A stretch of DNA of 64,000 nucleotides from assembly GCF_042654365.1 (NCBI RefSeq), contig NZ_JBHSGG010000033.1, positions 62,001 through 126,000 of the forward strand, in the 5' to 3' direction. The position numbers and the translations under genes were made by a program. Under the pieces are notes generated by a model that was not told where the DNA came from, ran no database searches, and was given only the letters and a program-made list of their open reading frames with translations. The first letter of the stretch is position 1; every line of letters starts with the position of its first letter. This DNA comes from Coralloluteibacterium thermophilum (GTDB lineage: Bacteria; Pseudomonadota; Gammaproteobacteria; Xanthomonadales; Xanthomonadaceae). Shown piece after piece: positions 16,333 to 27,900 of this stretch.

Positions 16333-16338
16333 TATACT
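16333..16338 (+). promoter_or_regulatory. -10 element of tRNA-Ala
   Basis: TATACT, one mismatch from the sigma-70 -10 consensus, 12 bases before the tRNA 5' end in otherwise GC-rich DNA. The -35 box about 17 bases upstream is poor. Confidence 0.5.
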
Positions 16339-16350
16339 TCCGCGCCTCGT

Positions 16351-16426
<76 letters not shown>

Positions 16427-16444
16427 CTCATTCCAGACGTAAAG

Positions 16445-16477
16445 CGAAGGGCCGGGCGGCGAACGTCCGGCCCTTCG
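16445..16477 (+). terminator. terminator after tRNA-Ala
   Basis: Perfect 11-bp stem (16445-16455 with 16467-16477) with an 11-base loop, starting 18 bases after the tRNA, followed by a short TCGTCGTT tract. Confidence 0.65.
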
Positions 16478-16754
16478 TCGTTCCTGGCCGACGAGTCCGC
16501 CGACCCGCAGCCGGTCGCGATCCCGCGCCGGCGCCTCCGGCACCCGCGGGGTTCTCGCTCCGATCACGCATCGCCTGCTCGACTTCGTCGCGGCGCGGTA
16601 TCTGAATCATCGTCGGGGCGACGCGACCATCGGGCATGCGGCAGGAGGACGGCATCGCGCACGTCCTGCCGGCGCTCCCGGACCGGCGGACGACCGCCGG
16701 GACGGCCCGACCTGGCCACTCCTCCGACCAAGGCGGACACGGAGGCTGCTGGCC
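16478..16754. other. long leader region upstream of the autotransporter gene
   Basis: About 280 bases without a convincing gene. It holds only the 5' side of the autotransporter gene, including a good Shine-Dalgarno (CGGAGG) about 10 bases before the ATG. No clear promoter or operator was recognised. Confidence 0.5.
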
Positions 16755-19700
16755 ATGCGACACCCCGAGCACGATGGCGAGACTCCGGACGGGGCACCCG
16801 GATCCGGCGGGAAGCCGGCGCTCGGGCCGTACCTGCGCCAGACCCTGGCCGCATCGACCATACTCTGGCTGTTCCTGCCCGCCGAGCGCGCGCTCGCCGA
16901 GTGCGTGAGCACCGACCCCGGCACGGTGACCTGCACGGGCACCGACCAGGACGGGCTGCAGATCGTTCCCCCGCCTCCGCCCGGGCCGGACCTGCTGCTC
17001 ACGGTGGAGCCCGGTGCGATGGTCAACGGCCCGATGACCATCGACGCACTGTCCTCTCTCACGTTCCACAACCACGGGCAGATCAACGGCAACATCACCG
17101 TCACCAACAACGGCGACTTCTCGTTCGACCAGAACGGCACGTTCGGCGGGACGACGCTCTCGGTCTCGGGATCGGGCGGGAACGACCTCCTCGTCCGGAG
17201 CGGGCGCTCGATCAACACCACGATCCTGTCGGGCGCACGGAACCGGGTCGACAACTTCGGCGTCCTCAACAACGCGGTGACGCTGACCGCCACCGAGTCG
17301 AACACCGTCGTCAACCGCACCGGGGCGGCGATCAACCAGCTCACCCTCGCCGGGACGTCGAACACCGTCGACAACGACGGGCTGTTCAACCAGGGCCTGT
17401 CCTTCGCCAACGGCCACGCCGCAAGCGGGCTCGACAATGTCGTCCACAACCGCGCCAACGGCGTCATCAACGGCATCAGCAGCACCGGCGGCTCGCACGA
17501 CGAGATCGACAACAGCGGCATCATCAACGGCCCGGTCAATCTCGGCGCGGGCAACGACAACTTCGTCAACCGCGCCCAGACCAACGGCAGCGTCGACCTG
17601 GGCCCGGGCAACGACCTGTTCGCCATGGTCGGCGGGACCATGTGCTGCACCGTGAACCTGGGCGACGGCAACGACCTGGCCTTCATCTTCGGCGGCACGA
17701 TCAGCTCCGACGTGCAGGCGGGCGCCGGCAACGACTTCCTCGCCTGGCAGGGCGGCCGGATCGTCAGCGGCGTCCGCATGGGCGAGGGCGACGACAACAC
17801 GCTGCTGTCCGGGCTCGACGCGACCCAGCTCGCCCCGGGCCTGACCGTCGACGGCGGCACGGGCATCGACCGCCTGATCTGGAACAACAGCCGCAACGGG
17901 GCCACCGGCCTCGACGTGGCCCAGCTCACCTACTGGGAGAGCGTCGAGATCAACGCCCGCTCCGAGCTCACCTTCAAGAACTACAGCAGCCTGACGCTGG
18001 GCGACCCGGACACCGGGACCGGCACCCTCTCGGTGGACAGTTCCAGCACCGTGCTCGCCGGCGGCGGCACGCACGCCGTGCGGCCGTGGAACCCGGGCGC
18101 GCTCGCGAACGTCGCCAATGCGGGCACCATCGACCTCACCAACGGCCCGGCCGCAGCGACCGACCGTTTCGTGATCTACGGAAACTATGTCGGCCGGAAC
18201 GGGCACCTCAACCTGCAGACGGTGCTCGGCGCCGACGATTCGCCTTCCGACCAGCTCGTGATCCAGCGGGCCTCCGCTGCGACCGACGTTCCGGTCGCGT
18301 CCGGACTGACGACGCTCAACGTGACCAACCTGAACGGCGCCGGCGCCATGACCACCGGCAACGGCATCCGCGTCGTGGATGCGATAGGCGCACTCACGAC
18401 GGCCGAAGCGTTCGTGCTCGGCGAGCGGCTCGCCGCGGGGGTCTACGAGTACGCGCTGTTCCGCGGCGGCGTCGCACCCGACGAGGCCAACGACAACGAC
18501 TGGTTCCTCCGGTCGAGCGTGCCCGATCCGACGCAGCCGCCGACGACGCTGCCGGCGCCCGTCCCGCCCCTGCCGCCCGTTCCTCCGGCCACCCTGCCCG
18601 CGCCGGCGCCCCCCATCGCGCCCGCGCCTCCCGAGCCCGCGCCCGCTCCGCCATCGCCGCCCTCCACCCTGCCGGCGCCCCTTCCTCCCCCGCCGGAGGT
18701 CGAGCCACCGCCCGCGCCCGAACCGCCGCCGCCGGAGCCGCCGCCGATCGATCCGCCCCCGCCGGTGCCGGAGCCGCCCGAACCGCCGCCGGGCGAGCCG
18801 GAGCCGCCCGAGCCACCTCCGCCGGGCGAGCCGGAGCCGCCCGAGCCGCCTCCGCCCGGCGAGCCGGAACCGCCCGAACCGCCTCCGCCGGGCGAGCCGG
18901 AACCGCCTGAGCCACCGCCGCCGGGCGAGCCGGAGCCGCCTGAGCCGCCCCCGCCCGGCGAGCCGGAGCCACCCGAGCCGCCTCCGCCCGGAGAGCCGGA
19001 ACCGCCTGAGCCGCCTCCGCCCGGAGAGCCGGAACCGCCCGAGCCGCCTCCGCCCGGAGAGCCGGAACCGCCCGAGCCGCCTCCGCCGGGCGAGCCGGAA
19101 CCGCCCGAGCCGCCTCCGCCCGGAGAGCCGGAACCGCCNACCGCCGCCGGGCGAGCCGGAGCCACCCGAGCCGCCTCCGCCCGGCGAGCCGGAGCCGCCT
19201 GGCCCACCGCCCCCCGGAGGCATCCCCCCAGGAGGCGCGCCGCCCGGCGAGATCCCGCTGATCCGTCCGGAGATCCCGGGCCACGTCCTGGGCCCCGTCG
19301 TGGCGCAGCAGATGGGGCTGGCCGCCGTCGGCACGTTCCACGAGCGCCGCGGCGACCAGTCGCTTCTGCATCAACCGACCGGGGGCGCCTGGGCGCGCGT
19401 GCTGGGCGACAGGTACGACCAGCGCTGGAGTTCGCGCGTTCCGGGCACCGGCCACGACCTCGGGCCCCGGCTGCGCAGCCACCTGTTCGGCATCCAGGCG
19501 GGCGCCGACGTGTACGCCCGCGACGAGGGCGACGGGCGACAGGACCGCGTCGGCGCGTTCTACGCCTACACCGAGACGCGCGGGACGGTCTACGGCAACA
19601 CGCTGGCGGTCCGCGACAACCGCTCCGGCGACCTCGACCTGAAGGGAGACAGCGCCGGCCTCTACTGGACCCACGTCGCGCCCAGCCGCTGGTACGTGGA

Positions 19701-20223
19701 CGCCGTCGCGATGTACACGCGGTTCAAGGGCGAGGCGATGTCGAGCATGGGCGTGCGCACCGAGACCCGCGGCCATGCCACGGCGGCCTCCGTCGAGACC
19801 GGCGTGCCCTTCCCCCTCAACGCGCGCTGGACGCTCGAGCCGCAGGGCCAGCTGATCTGGCAGCACATCGACTTCCGCGACGGCCGGGACCCCTACGCGT
19901 CCATCGAACACCGCCATTTCGACACCGTCACCGGGCGGCTCGGCGTGCGGCTGGAGCACGACGCGCTGGTGCGCGGGCAGCCCTGGCAGTCCTTCGTCGG
20001 CGCCGACGTGTGGCACACCTTCTCGAAGACGTCGGAGACGACCTTCGACCGGACGCGGATCGGCACGGCGCTCGGCGGCACCGCACTGGAGCTGCGCGGC
20101 GGCGTGACCATGAACTGGACGCCGGGCATCGCCGGCTACGTTGCCGTCGGCTACACCACCGATCTCGACGGAGAGAGACAGCACGGCTTCAACGGGACGA
20201 TCGGCATCCGCGCCCGCTGGTGA
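16755..20223 (+). CDS. autotransporter (type Va) with GND-repeat passenger, Pro-Glu stalk and beta-barrel; frame broken by an assembly N
   Basis: Large secreted outer-membrane protein. An extended N-terminus is followed by a hydrophobic segment ending in ERALA-EC (signal peptide, about residues 28-50). The passenger is rich in N-G/N-N turns typical of a beta-helix and includes a run of GAGND, GPGND, GDGND, GAGND, GEGDD and GGTGID motifs (about residues 262-368), resembling RTX calcium-binding turns. A proline-rich linker and an 11-residue GEPEPPEPPPP repeat array follow, then an autotransporter beta-barrel of about 290 residues (WARVLGD onward) ending in the C-terminal aromatic signature ARW. 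The frame changes exactly at an N at 19139 inside the repeats, and both sides encode the same repeat, so the gene is very probably intact in the organism. It is monocistronic, ending before a structured intergenic block. Confidence 0.85.
18792..19215 (+). repeat. 33-bp tandem repeat encoding an 11-residue Pro-Glu stalk
   Basis: Ten full 33-base units encoding GEPEPPEPPPP before the N, one full unit and one variant unit after it. Differences between units are almost all synonymous third-base changes, which points to purifying selection on the peptide. The stalk probably spans the space between passenger and barrel, and its translation should depend on EF-P. Confidence 0.9.
19139..19139. other. 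single ambiguous base marking an assembly gap
   Basis: Only ambiguous base seen in the window, inside the 33-bp repeats. By comparison with the unit at about 18899-18930, at least six bases are represented by one N, which explains the apparent frameshift. The true number of repeats is unknown. Confidence 0.85.
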
Positions 20224-20298
20224 CGGGAGCGGCCGGTCCGCGGACGCCCGGTGGCGATGCCATCGGGCGCCGGCGGCCGGCGCCGAGGGCGTCACGAT

Positions 20299-20411
20299 CT
20301 ATCCACATGCCTGTGGACAACCGCTTGGACAACCTTGTGAGCACCTCGCACAAGGTGCTGACGCTCAAGCCTTTTCGTCATCCTGGTCGCGTTTTGACCA
20401 TGTGGATGACG
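20299..20411. promoter_or_regulatory. cluster of DnaA-box-like 9-mers and hairpins in a convergent intergenic region
   Basis: CTATCCACA (20299-20307), TGTGGACAA (20312-20320, inverse TTGTCCACA) and TGTGGATGA (20401-20409, inverse TCATCCACA) each differ by one base from TTATCCACA. TGGACAACC occurs twice at 12-base spacing (20315 and 20327). Two further hairpins lie inside: GCACCT/AGGTGC (20341-20358) and CGTCATCC/GGATGACG with an inner GGTC/GACC (20376-20411). Both flanking genes end here, so it is not a leader of either. A DnaA-binding or other protein-binding site is inferred, not shown. Confidence 0.35.
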
Positions 20412-20417
20412 CACGGG

Positions 20418-20441
20418 AACGGGGCGCCGGAGCGCCCCGTT
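20418..20441. terminator. bidirectional terminator between autotransporter and wrbA
   Basis: Perfect 10-bp stem AACGGGGCGC/GCGCCCCGTT with a four-base CGGA loop between convergent genes. Confidence 0.7.
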
Positions 20442-20449
20442 GTCAAGCC

Positions 20450-21049
20450 TCAACCGAACAGTTTCGCGGCGACCTCGGCCACGTGGCGGCCCTGGAAGCG
20501 CGCGCCTGCGAGCTCGTTCTCGCTGGGCTGGCGGCTGCCGTCCCCGGCCGCGATCGTGGTCGCGCCGTACGGGCTGCCGCCGGAGACCTCGTCGACGCCG
20601 AGCTGGCCCTGGAAGCTGTAGGGCAGGCCCACGGTCACCATGCCGAAGTGCAGCAGGTTGGTGATGATCGAGAACAGCGTCGTCTCCTGCCCGCCGTGCT
20701 GGCTCGCGGTCGAGGTGAAGGCCGCGCCGACCTTGCCGTTGAGCGCACCGCGCGCCCACAGGCCGCCGGTCTGGTCGAGGAAGTTCGCCATCTGCGAGGC
20801 CATGCGTCCATAGCGCGTGCCGGTGCCGATGATGATGGCGTCGTACTCCGGCAGCTCTTCGACCCGCGCGACCGGCGCCGCCTGGTCGAGCTTGTAGTGC
20901 GAGGCCCGCGCGACCTCCTCCGGCACGAGTTCGGGCACGCGCTTGACGTCGACGGTGGCGCCCGCCTCGCGCGCGCCTTCCGCGACGGCCTGCGCCATCG
21001 CCTCGATGTGCCCGTAGGCGGAGTAGTAGAGAACCAGAACCTTGGCCAT
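20450..21049 (-). CDS. wrbA: NAD(P)H:quinone oxidoreductase WrbA
   Basis: FMN-binding flavodoxin-like quinone reductase that makes two-electron reductions and so limits semiquinone radicals. The 199 residues show the flavodoxin P-loop-like LVLYYSAYGHIEAMAQAV at the N-terminus, GTGTRYGRMASQMANFLDQTGGLW, and the WrbA signature FTSTASQHGGQETTLFS and GGSPYGATTIA. Length and motifs match well. It is transcribed with the pirin gene just upstream (25-base gap, same strand), another quinone- or flavonoid-related oxidative-stress protein, and the pair probably forms an operon. Confidence 0.95.
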   Translation of the reverse strand: MAKVLVLYYSAYGHIEAMAQAVAEGAREAGATVDVKRVPELVPEEVARASHYKLDQAAPVARVEELPEYDAIIIGTGTRYGRMASQMANFLDQTGGLWARGALNGKVGAAFTSTASQHGGQETTLFSIITNLLHFGMVTVGLPYSFQGQLGVDEVSGGSPYGATTIAAGDGSRQPSENELAGARFQGRHVAEVAAKLFG

Positions 21050-21074
21050 TGCGGTGTTCCTTGTGGGTGGAGGG

Positions 21075-21773
21075 TCAGACGGAATCGACGAGGACGAGCT
21101 CGGCGTCCTCGATCGCGCGGATGCGCAGTTCGCCCTCGTCGCGGATCGCCGCGCCGTCGCGCTCGCCGATGCGGACGCCGTTGATCTCGACGCTGCCGCG
21201 CGCCGGCACGAGGTAGCCGTAACGGCCCGCGCCGAGGGTGTAGGTCGTGCTCTCGCCGGCGCCCAGCGTGGCGCCGAGGACGCGCGCATCGGTGCGGATG
21301 CGCAGGGCGTCGCCGTCGCCGTCGTGCCCGCTCGCCAGCGGCACGAAGCCGCCCGCGCGGTCGCTCTTCGGGAACGGACGGCTGCCCCAGGCCGGCGCGC
21401 CGCCGCGCTCGCTCGGGACGATCCAGATCTGGAAGATCCGGGTGGTCTCGCGCTCGAGGTTGTACTCGGCATGCCGGATGCCGCTGCCGGCGCTCATCAC
21501 CTGCACGTCGCCGGCCTCGGTGCGGCCCTTGTTGCCGAGGTTGTCCTGGTGGGTGATGGCTCCCTCGCGGACGTAGGTGATGATCTCCATGTCCGCGTGC
21601 GGATGCGGCGGGAAACCGGTCTGCGGCGCGATCGTGTCGTCGTTCCACACCCGCAGCGCGCCCCAGTGCATGCGCGCCGGATCGTGGTACTCGGCGAAGG
21701 AGAAGTGGTGCTTGGCGTCGAGCCAGCCGTGGTTGGCGCCGCCGAGGCTCGAGAAGGGTCGTACGTCGATCAT
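21075..21773 (-). CDS. pirin family protein
   Basis: Bicupin protein of 232 residues of the pirin/YhaK-YhhW class. The N-terminal cupin carries the metal ligands in PPHPHADMEIITYV and the later histidine/glutamate in GSGIRHAEYN. The C-terminal cupin is less conserved. Some members act as quercetin 2,3-dioxygenases, others as transcription co-regulators; which applies cannot be told from sequence. It is upstream of wrbA on the same strand with 25 bases between, suggesting co-regulation in redox stress. The gene is divergent from tex, leaving about 200 bases of shared upstream DNA. Confidence 0.93.
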   Translation of the reverse strand: MIDVRPFSSLGGANHGWLDAKHHFSFAEYHDPARMHWGALRVWNDDTIAPQTGFPPHPHADMEIITYVREGAITHQDNLGNKGRTEAGDVQVMSAGSGIRHAEYNLERETTRIFQIWIVPSERGGAPAWGSRPFPKSDRAGGFVPLASGHDGDGDALRIRTDARVLGATLGAGESTTYTLGAGRYGYLVPARGSVEINGVRIGERDGAAIRDEGELRIRAIEDAELVLVDSV

Positions 21774-21974
21774 GGCCTGCTCCCGCAGCGTTGCATTTTC
21801 AGGTGCGCAAATGATGCGCGCTGATGTTTGATTTCAGTAGTGAAACGATGGGAACGATTCGTTGCGCGCCTGGACGCGTCGGCCGAGGGGCCGACCGGGA
21901 TGCGCCGGTGCCGTGACATCCCCCGGCGACCTGTCGATACTGCGCGCCCCTCCGCCAACCCGCCGTGTTCGCGC

Positions 21975-24332
<2,358 letters not shown>

Positions 24333-24412
24333 CGTGGCCGTGGCGCCCACGACGGCATCCTGCGGGCCATGGCCGCGCACCCGCGCGGCCCGCCGAGCCG
24401 GGAGGAGCCACC

Positions 24413-24901
24413 ATGAGCCGCGCCTTCGTCAAGGAGAACGACACCGGGCCTGCCGCCGACCTGCCGGAGCTGCCGCTGAGCCCGCATCCCAACTACGTGA
24501 CCGCACGCGGCCTGGCGCAGCTCCGCGCCCGGCTGGCGGCGGCGGAGGCGCGTGCGCGCGGGGAACTCGACCCCGCCGAGCGCGCCCATGTCGAGCGCGA
24601 GATGCGCTGGCTGGCCGCGCGCGTCGAGTCCGCGATGGTGCTGACGCCCGGCGGCGGACCGCTGGACGAGGTCGGCTTCGGCATGTGGGTGGAACTGGCG
24701 GACGCCGACGACCGGCGCCATCGCTACCGCATCGTGGGGGAGGACGAAGCCGATCCCGAGCGCGGGCTCATCAGCCACGTCTCGCCGCTGGCGCGGGCGC
24801 TGCGCGGCGCCCGCGTGGGCGAGACGCGGGTGTGGCCGCGGCCTGCGGGCGATCTCGAAGTCGAGGTGCTGGCCATCGGCGCGGACGCGCCGCCCGGCTG
24901 A
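24413..24901 (+). CDS. greB: transcription elongation factor GreA/GreB family (GreB-like)
   Basis: Protein of 162 residues related to Gre factors, which insert a coiled coil into the RNA polymerase secondary channel and stimulate cleavage of backtracked RNA. The N-terminal coiled coil is seen as YVTARGLAQLRARL followed by about 50 helical residues, and the C-terminal FKBP-like domain includes VELADADDRRHRYRIVGEDEADPERGLIS in two strands, then SPLARALRGARVGE. The acidic tip expected at the coiled-coil turn reads GELDPAERAHVERE, more divergent than in standard GreB, so cleavage activity is uncertain. A strong Shine-Dalgarno (GGGAGGAG) precedes it. It lies 80 bases after tex and may share its transcript. 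Confidence 0.82.
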   Translation: MSRAFVKENDTGPAADLPELPLSPHPNYVTARGLAQLRARLAAAEARARGELDPAERAHVEREMRWLAARVESAMVLTPGGGPLDEVGFGMWVELADADDRRHRYRIVGEDEADPERGLISHVSPLARALRGARVGETRVWPRPAGDLEVEVLAIGADAPPG

Positions 24902-24926
24902 ACGCACGGCCCGGGAGCGGGCGCGC

Positions 24927-26105
24927 ATGAGCGCGGTCGACGTGCTGGTGCTGGGCGGCGGGGCGGCCGGGCTGATGTGCGCCCTCGTGGCCGGCCGCCG
25001 CGGCCGCCGCGTCGTGGTGGTCGAGCACGCCGAGCGGGTCGGCAAGAAGATCCTCATGTCCGGCGGCGGGCGCTGCAACTTCACCAACCTGCACACCGCG
25101 CCGGCCAACTTCCTCTCCGCGAACCCGCACTTCTGCAAGTCCGCCCTCGCCCGCTACACGCCGGCCGACTTCGTCGCCATGGTCGAGGCGCACGGCATCG
25201 CCTACCACGAGAAGGAGCTCGGCCAGCTCTTCTGCGACGTCTCGTCCAAGCTCATCGTGCGCATGCTGGTCGACGAATGCCGTGCCGCCGGCGTGGAGAT
25301 CCGCACCGGCACCGCGATCCGCGCCGTGCATGCGGACGCGCCCGGATTCCGCGTCGAGACCGACGCCGGCACCCTCGCGGCCGGGAGCCTCGTCGTCGCC
25401 ACCGGCGGCCTGTCGATCCCGCGCATGGGCGCCACCGGGTTCGGTTTCGACCTGGCGCGCCGCTTCGGCCACCGCGTCCTGCCGCTGCGCGCCGGCCTGG
25501 TGCCCCTGACCCTGAGCGGCGCGCCGCTGGAGCGCAACGCGGAGCTCGCCGGCGTCGCCACGCCGGTGGAGATCGCCCACGGCGGCGCGCGCTTCCGCAA
25601 CGCGATGCTGTTCACCCACCGCGGCCTGTCCGGCCCCGCGATCCTGCAGATCTCCTCGTACTGGCAGCCCGGCGAGACGCTGCACGTGGACCTGCTCCCG
25701 GAGCGCGACGCCGCGGAGTGGCTGGCCGCCGCCCGTCGCGCGCATCCGGACGCCGAGCTGCGCACGCAGCTGGCGGAGGTGCTGCCGAAGCGGCTCGCTC
25801 AGCGCCTCTGCGACCACGACCTCGGCCATCGCCGCATGCGCCAGCTGCAGCCGCCCGACCTCGCGCGCATCGCCGGCCTGCTGCACGCCTGGCCGGTGCT
25901 GCCGAGCGGGACCGAGGGGTACCGCACCGCCGAGGTCACCCTGGGCGGCGTGGACACCGACACGCTGGACTCGCGCACGATGATGTCGCGCACGGTGCCG
26001 GGGCTGCACTTCGTGGGCGAGGTCGTGGACGTCACCGGCCACCTGGGCGGCTTCAACTTCCAGTGGGCCTGGGCCAGCGGCAACGCGGCGGGCCTCGTCG
26101 CCTGA
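24927..26105 (+). CDS. HI0933/YhiN family flavoprotein (NAD(P)/FAD-dependent oxidoreductase)
   Basis: FAD-binding protein of 392 residues in the HI0933/BaiN family. The dinucleotide fold is VLVLGGGAAGLMCALVAGRRG at the N-terminus (glycine motif plus VVVVEHAERVGKK). The family signature MSGGGRCNFTN follows, with GFNFQWAWASGNAAG closing the FAD site at the C-terminus. The physiological substrate in proteobacteria is unknown; clostridial BaiN acts on bile-acid intermediates, which is not expected here. Spacing of 25 bases after the greB-like gene suggests co-transcription. Confidence 0.9.
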   Translation: MSAVDVLVLGGGAAGLMCALVAGRRGRRVVVVEHAERVGKKILMSGGGRCNFTNLHTAPANFLSANPHFCKSALARYTPADFVAMVEAHGIAYHEKELGQLFCDVSSKLIVRMLVDECRAAGVEIRTGTAIRAVHADAPGFRVETDAGTLAAGSLVVATGGLSIPRMGATGFGFDLARRFGHRVLPLRAGLVPLTLSGAPLERNAELAGVATPVEIAHGGARFRNAMLFTHRGLSGPAILQISSYWQPGETLHVDLLPERDAAEWLAAARRAHPDAELRTQLAEVLPKRLAQRLCDHDLGHRRMRQLQPPDLARIAGLLHAWPVLPSGTEGYRTAEVTLGGVDTDTLDSRTMMSRTVPGLHFVGEVVDVTGHLGGFNFQWAWASGNAAGLVA

Positions 26106-26184
26106 GCGGCGCCCGGCGGCGGGTTCACCCTGCCGTGAAGGCGGCTTGCTACGCTTGGGCGCCGGCCACGACGCGAGTCGCAGC

Positions 26185-27531
26185 ATGCACGCACGTCCTC
26201 TTTCCCGCCTCCTTGCCCTCCTCGCCGCGCTCGCCCTGCCCGCCGGCGCGGCCACCGTGATCGAGGGCGCCCGCGTCTTCGACGGCGAGCGCGACCTCGG
26301 CGAAGCGACCATCCTCGTCGAGGACGGGCGCATCGCCGCGATCGGCGCGCCCGGCACGGTGCAGGTGCCGGACGGCGCCGAACGCATCGACTACAGCGGC
26401 CGCCACATCGTTCCCGGCCTCGTCGCCAACCACGCGCACGTCGGCAACGTGTCCGGCACGGAGCACGGCTCGCGCTTCTACACCCGCGAGAACATCCTCG
26501 CCCAGCTCGCGCAGTACCAGGCCTTCGGGGTGACCACGGTGGTGGCGCTGGGGCTGAATCCGCCGCCCTTCGCGGAGATCCGCGACGCCGTGAACGCCGA
26601 CCCGCGGCTCGGCGCCAGCCTGTTCGGCGCGGGGCGCGGCGTGGGCGCGCCCGACGGCGCGCCGCCGGCGGACCGCATGAACCTCGCGCCCGGTGCCGCC
26701 GCGCGGGCGCAGACCGCGGAGGACGCGCGCGAGGCCGTGCGCCAGGCGAAGGCCGAGGGCGCCGACATCGTCAAGCTGTGGGTCGACGACCTCGGCGGCA
26801 GCGCGCCGATGATGCAGGACGAGGTCTACCGCGCCGCCATCGCGGAGGCGCATGCGCAGGGCCTGAAGGTCGCCGCGCACATCCACGACCTCGAACCCGC
26901 GCGCGCGCTGGCCGAAGCTGGCGTGGACATCATCGCCCACGGCGTGCGCGACCAACCGGTCGATCCCGCCTTCGTCGCCCTGCTGCGCGAGCGCGGCATC
27001 GGCTACATCCCGACGGTCAACATCGACGAGGCCAACTACCTGTACGCGGAGCGCCCGGAGATGCTGGAGGACCCCTTCTTCCTGGCCGCGCTCTCGCCCG
27101 CGCTGCGCGCCCGGTTCGAGGACCCGGAGTGGCGCCGGACGACGCTCGAAGGCGCCGGCGTCGCCGACGCCCGTGCCGCGGTGCGGACCAACCTGCGCAA
27201 CCTCGCCACCCTGCACGCCGGCGGCGTGACGCTCGGCTTCGGCACCGACTCCGGCGCCACCGCGGTGCGCATCCCCGGCTTCGCCGAGCACCGGGAACTG
27301 GAACTCATGACCCAGGCCGGGCTCACCCCCACGGAGGCGCTCCAGGTGGCGACCCGCAACGCCGCCGCGCTGATGGGCTTCGAGGACCGCGGCCTGCTCG
27401 CTCCGGGGCGGCGCGCGGACTTCGTCGTGCTGGGCGCGGACCCGGCCGCCGACATCCTCAACACCCGCCGCATCGAGGCGGTGTGGCAGCAGGGGCGACG
27501 GGTGGCCGGCCGGGTGGGCGACGAGGAGTGA
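26185..27531 (+). CDS. exported amidohydrolase family protein
   Basis: Amidohydrolase of 448 residues with an N-terminal signal peptide (ARPLSRLLALLAALALPAGA). Metal-binding elements: VANHAHVG (HxH), a likely metal-bridging lysine in DIVKLWVDD, KVAAHIHDLE, IIAHGVRD, and the catalytic aspartate in FGTDSG. The pattern is like imidazolonepropionase-type and prolidase-like periplasmic amidohydrolases of xanthomonads, whose substrates are often dipeptides or cyclic amides. The substrate is unknown. The ATG at 26185 was chosen because it directly precedes the basic n-region of the signal peptide. A 13-bp terminator hairpin follows the stop. Confidence 0.85.
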   Translation: MHARPLSRLLALLAALALPAGAATVIEGARVFDGERDLGEATILVEDGRIAAIGAPGTVQVPDGAERIDYSGRHIVPGLVANHAHVGNVSGTEHGSRFYTRENILAQLAQYQAFGVTTVVALGLNPPPFAEIRDAVNADPRLGASLFGAGRGVGAPDGAPPADRMNLAPGAAARAQTAEDAREAVRQAKAEGADIVKLWVDDLGGSAPMMQDEVYRAAIAEAHAQGLKVAAHIHDLEPARALAEAGVDIIAHGVRDQPVDPAFVALLRERGIGYIPTVNIDEANYLYAERPEMLEDPFFLAALSPALRARFEDPEWRRTTLEGAGVADARAAVRTNLRNLATLHAGGVTLGFGTDSGATAVRIPGFAEHRELELMTQAGLTPTEALQVATRNAAALMGFEDRGLLAPGRRADFVVLGADPAADILNTRRIEAVWQQGRRVAGRVGDEE

Positions 27532-27537
27532 GAAACG

Positions 27538-27568
27538 GCGAGGGGAGGCGCGTGACGCCTCCCCTCGC
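27538..27568. terminator. bidirectional terminator
   Basis: Perfect 13-bp stem (27538-27550 with 27556-27568), loop CGTGA, between convergent genes; followed by CTTCTCGCTTCTC on the plus strand. Confidence 0.8.
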
Positions 27569-27588
27569 TTCTCGCTTCTCCTGGTTCC

Positions 27589-27825
27589 TCACTTCCCGCC
27601 AGTCGGGTCCTTCGGCGGCTTGGCGGGAATGAACGGCGCGACCGGGTCGCTGCCCGGGAAGGTCTCCTTCAGCGCCTCGTCGAGGTTCTCGCTCTCCTCC
27701 CGGCGCCGCTCCTCGGGGCTGCCGTTCTCCTTGCCGCGGACGTCCTCGTTGCCGCCCGGACGCGCCTTGTCCTCGTCCTGCCGGGAACCGCCGGTACCGG
27801 AATGCTTGGCGTCGTGTTCGCCCAT
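27589..27825 (-). CDS. small acidic/charged conserved-type protein with FPGSDPV motif
   Basis: A 78-residue, very hydrophilic, probably disordered protein rich in Gly, Glu, Arg and Lys. The C-terminal half holds LDEALKETFPGSDPVAPF, a helix plus FPxSDPV motif that I recognise from short uncharacterised proteins in many proteobacteria; no function is known to me. A clear Shine-Dalgarno (AGAGGA) lies 7 bases before the ATG, supporting expression. It has its own terminator downstream, shared with the convergent amidohydrolase. The upstream gene on this strand ends over 3 kb away in coding terms (GGDEF-EAL start at 30867, stop at 27901), so it is probably read from a promoter within 27826-27900. 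Confidence 0.75.
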   Translation of the reverse strand: MGEHDAKHSGTGGSRQDEDKARPGGNEDVRGKENGSPEERRREESENLDEALKETFPGSDPVAPFIPAKPPKDPTGGK

Positions 27826-27900
27826 GGTGTGTCCTCTTCAACGGGTGAATCGGGCGACCATTGCAGCGCCACGGGGATGAAACGCCCGTGAGACCGGCGC

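Noticed and set aside
16755..19139. Autotransporter as a pseudogene
   Set aside because: The only lesion coincides with an ambiguous base in a tandem repeat; barrel and passenger are otherwise intact.
20299..20411. Chromosomal replication origin
   Set aside because: dnaA, dnaN, gyrB and rpmH are absent and there is no AT-rich unwinding region.
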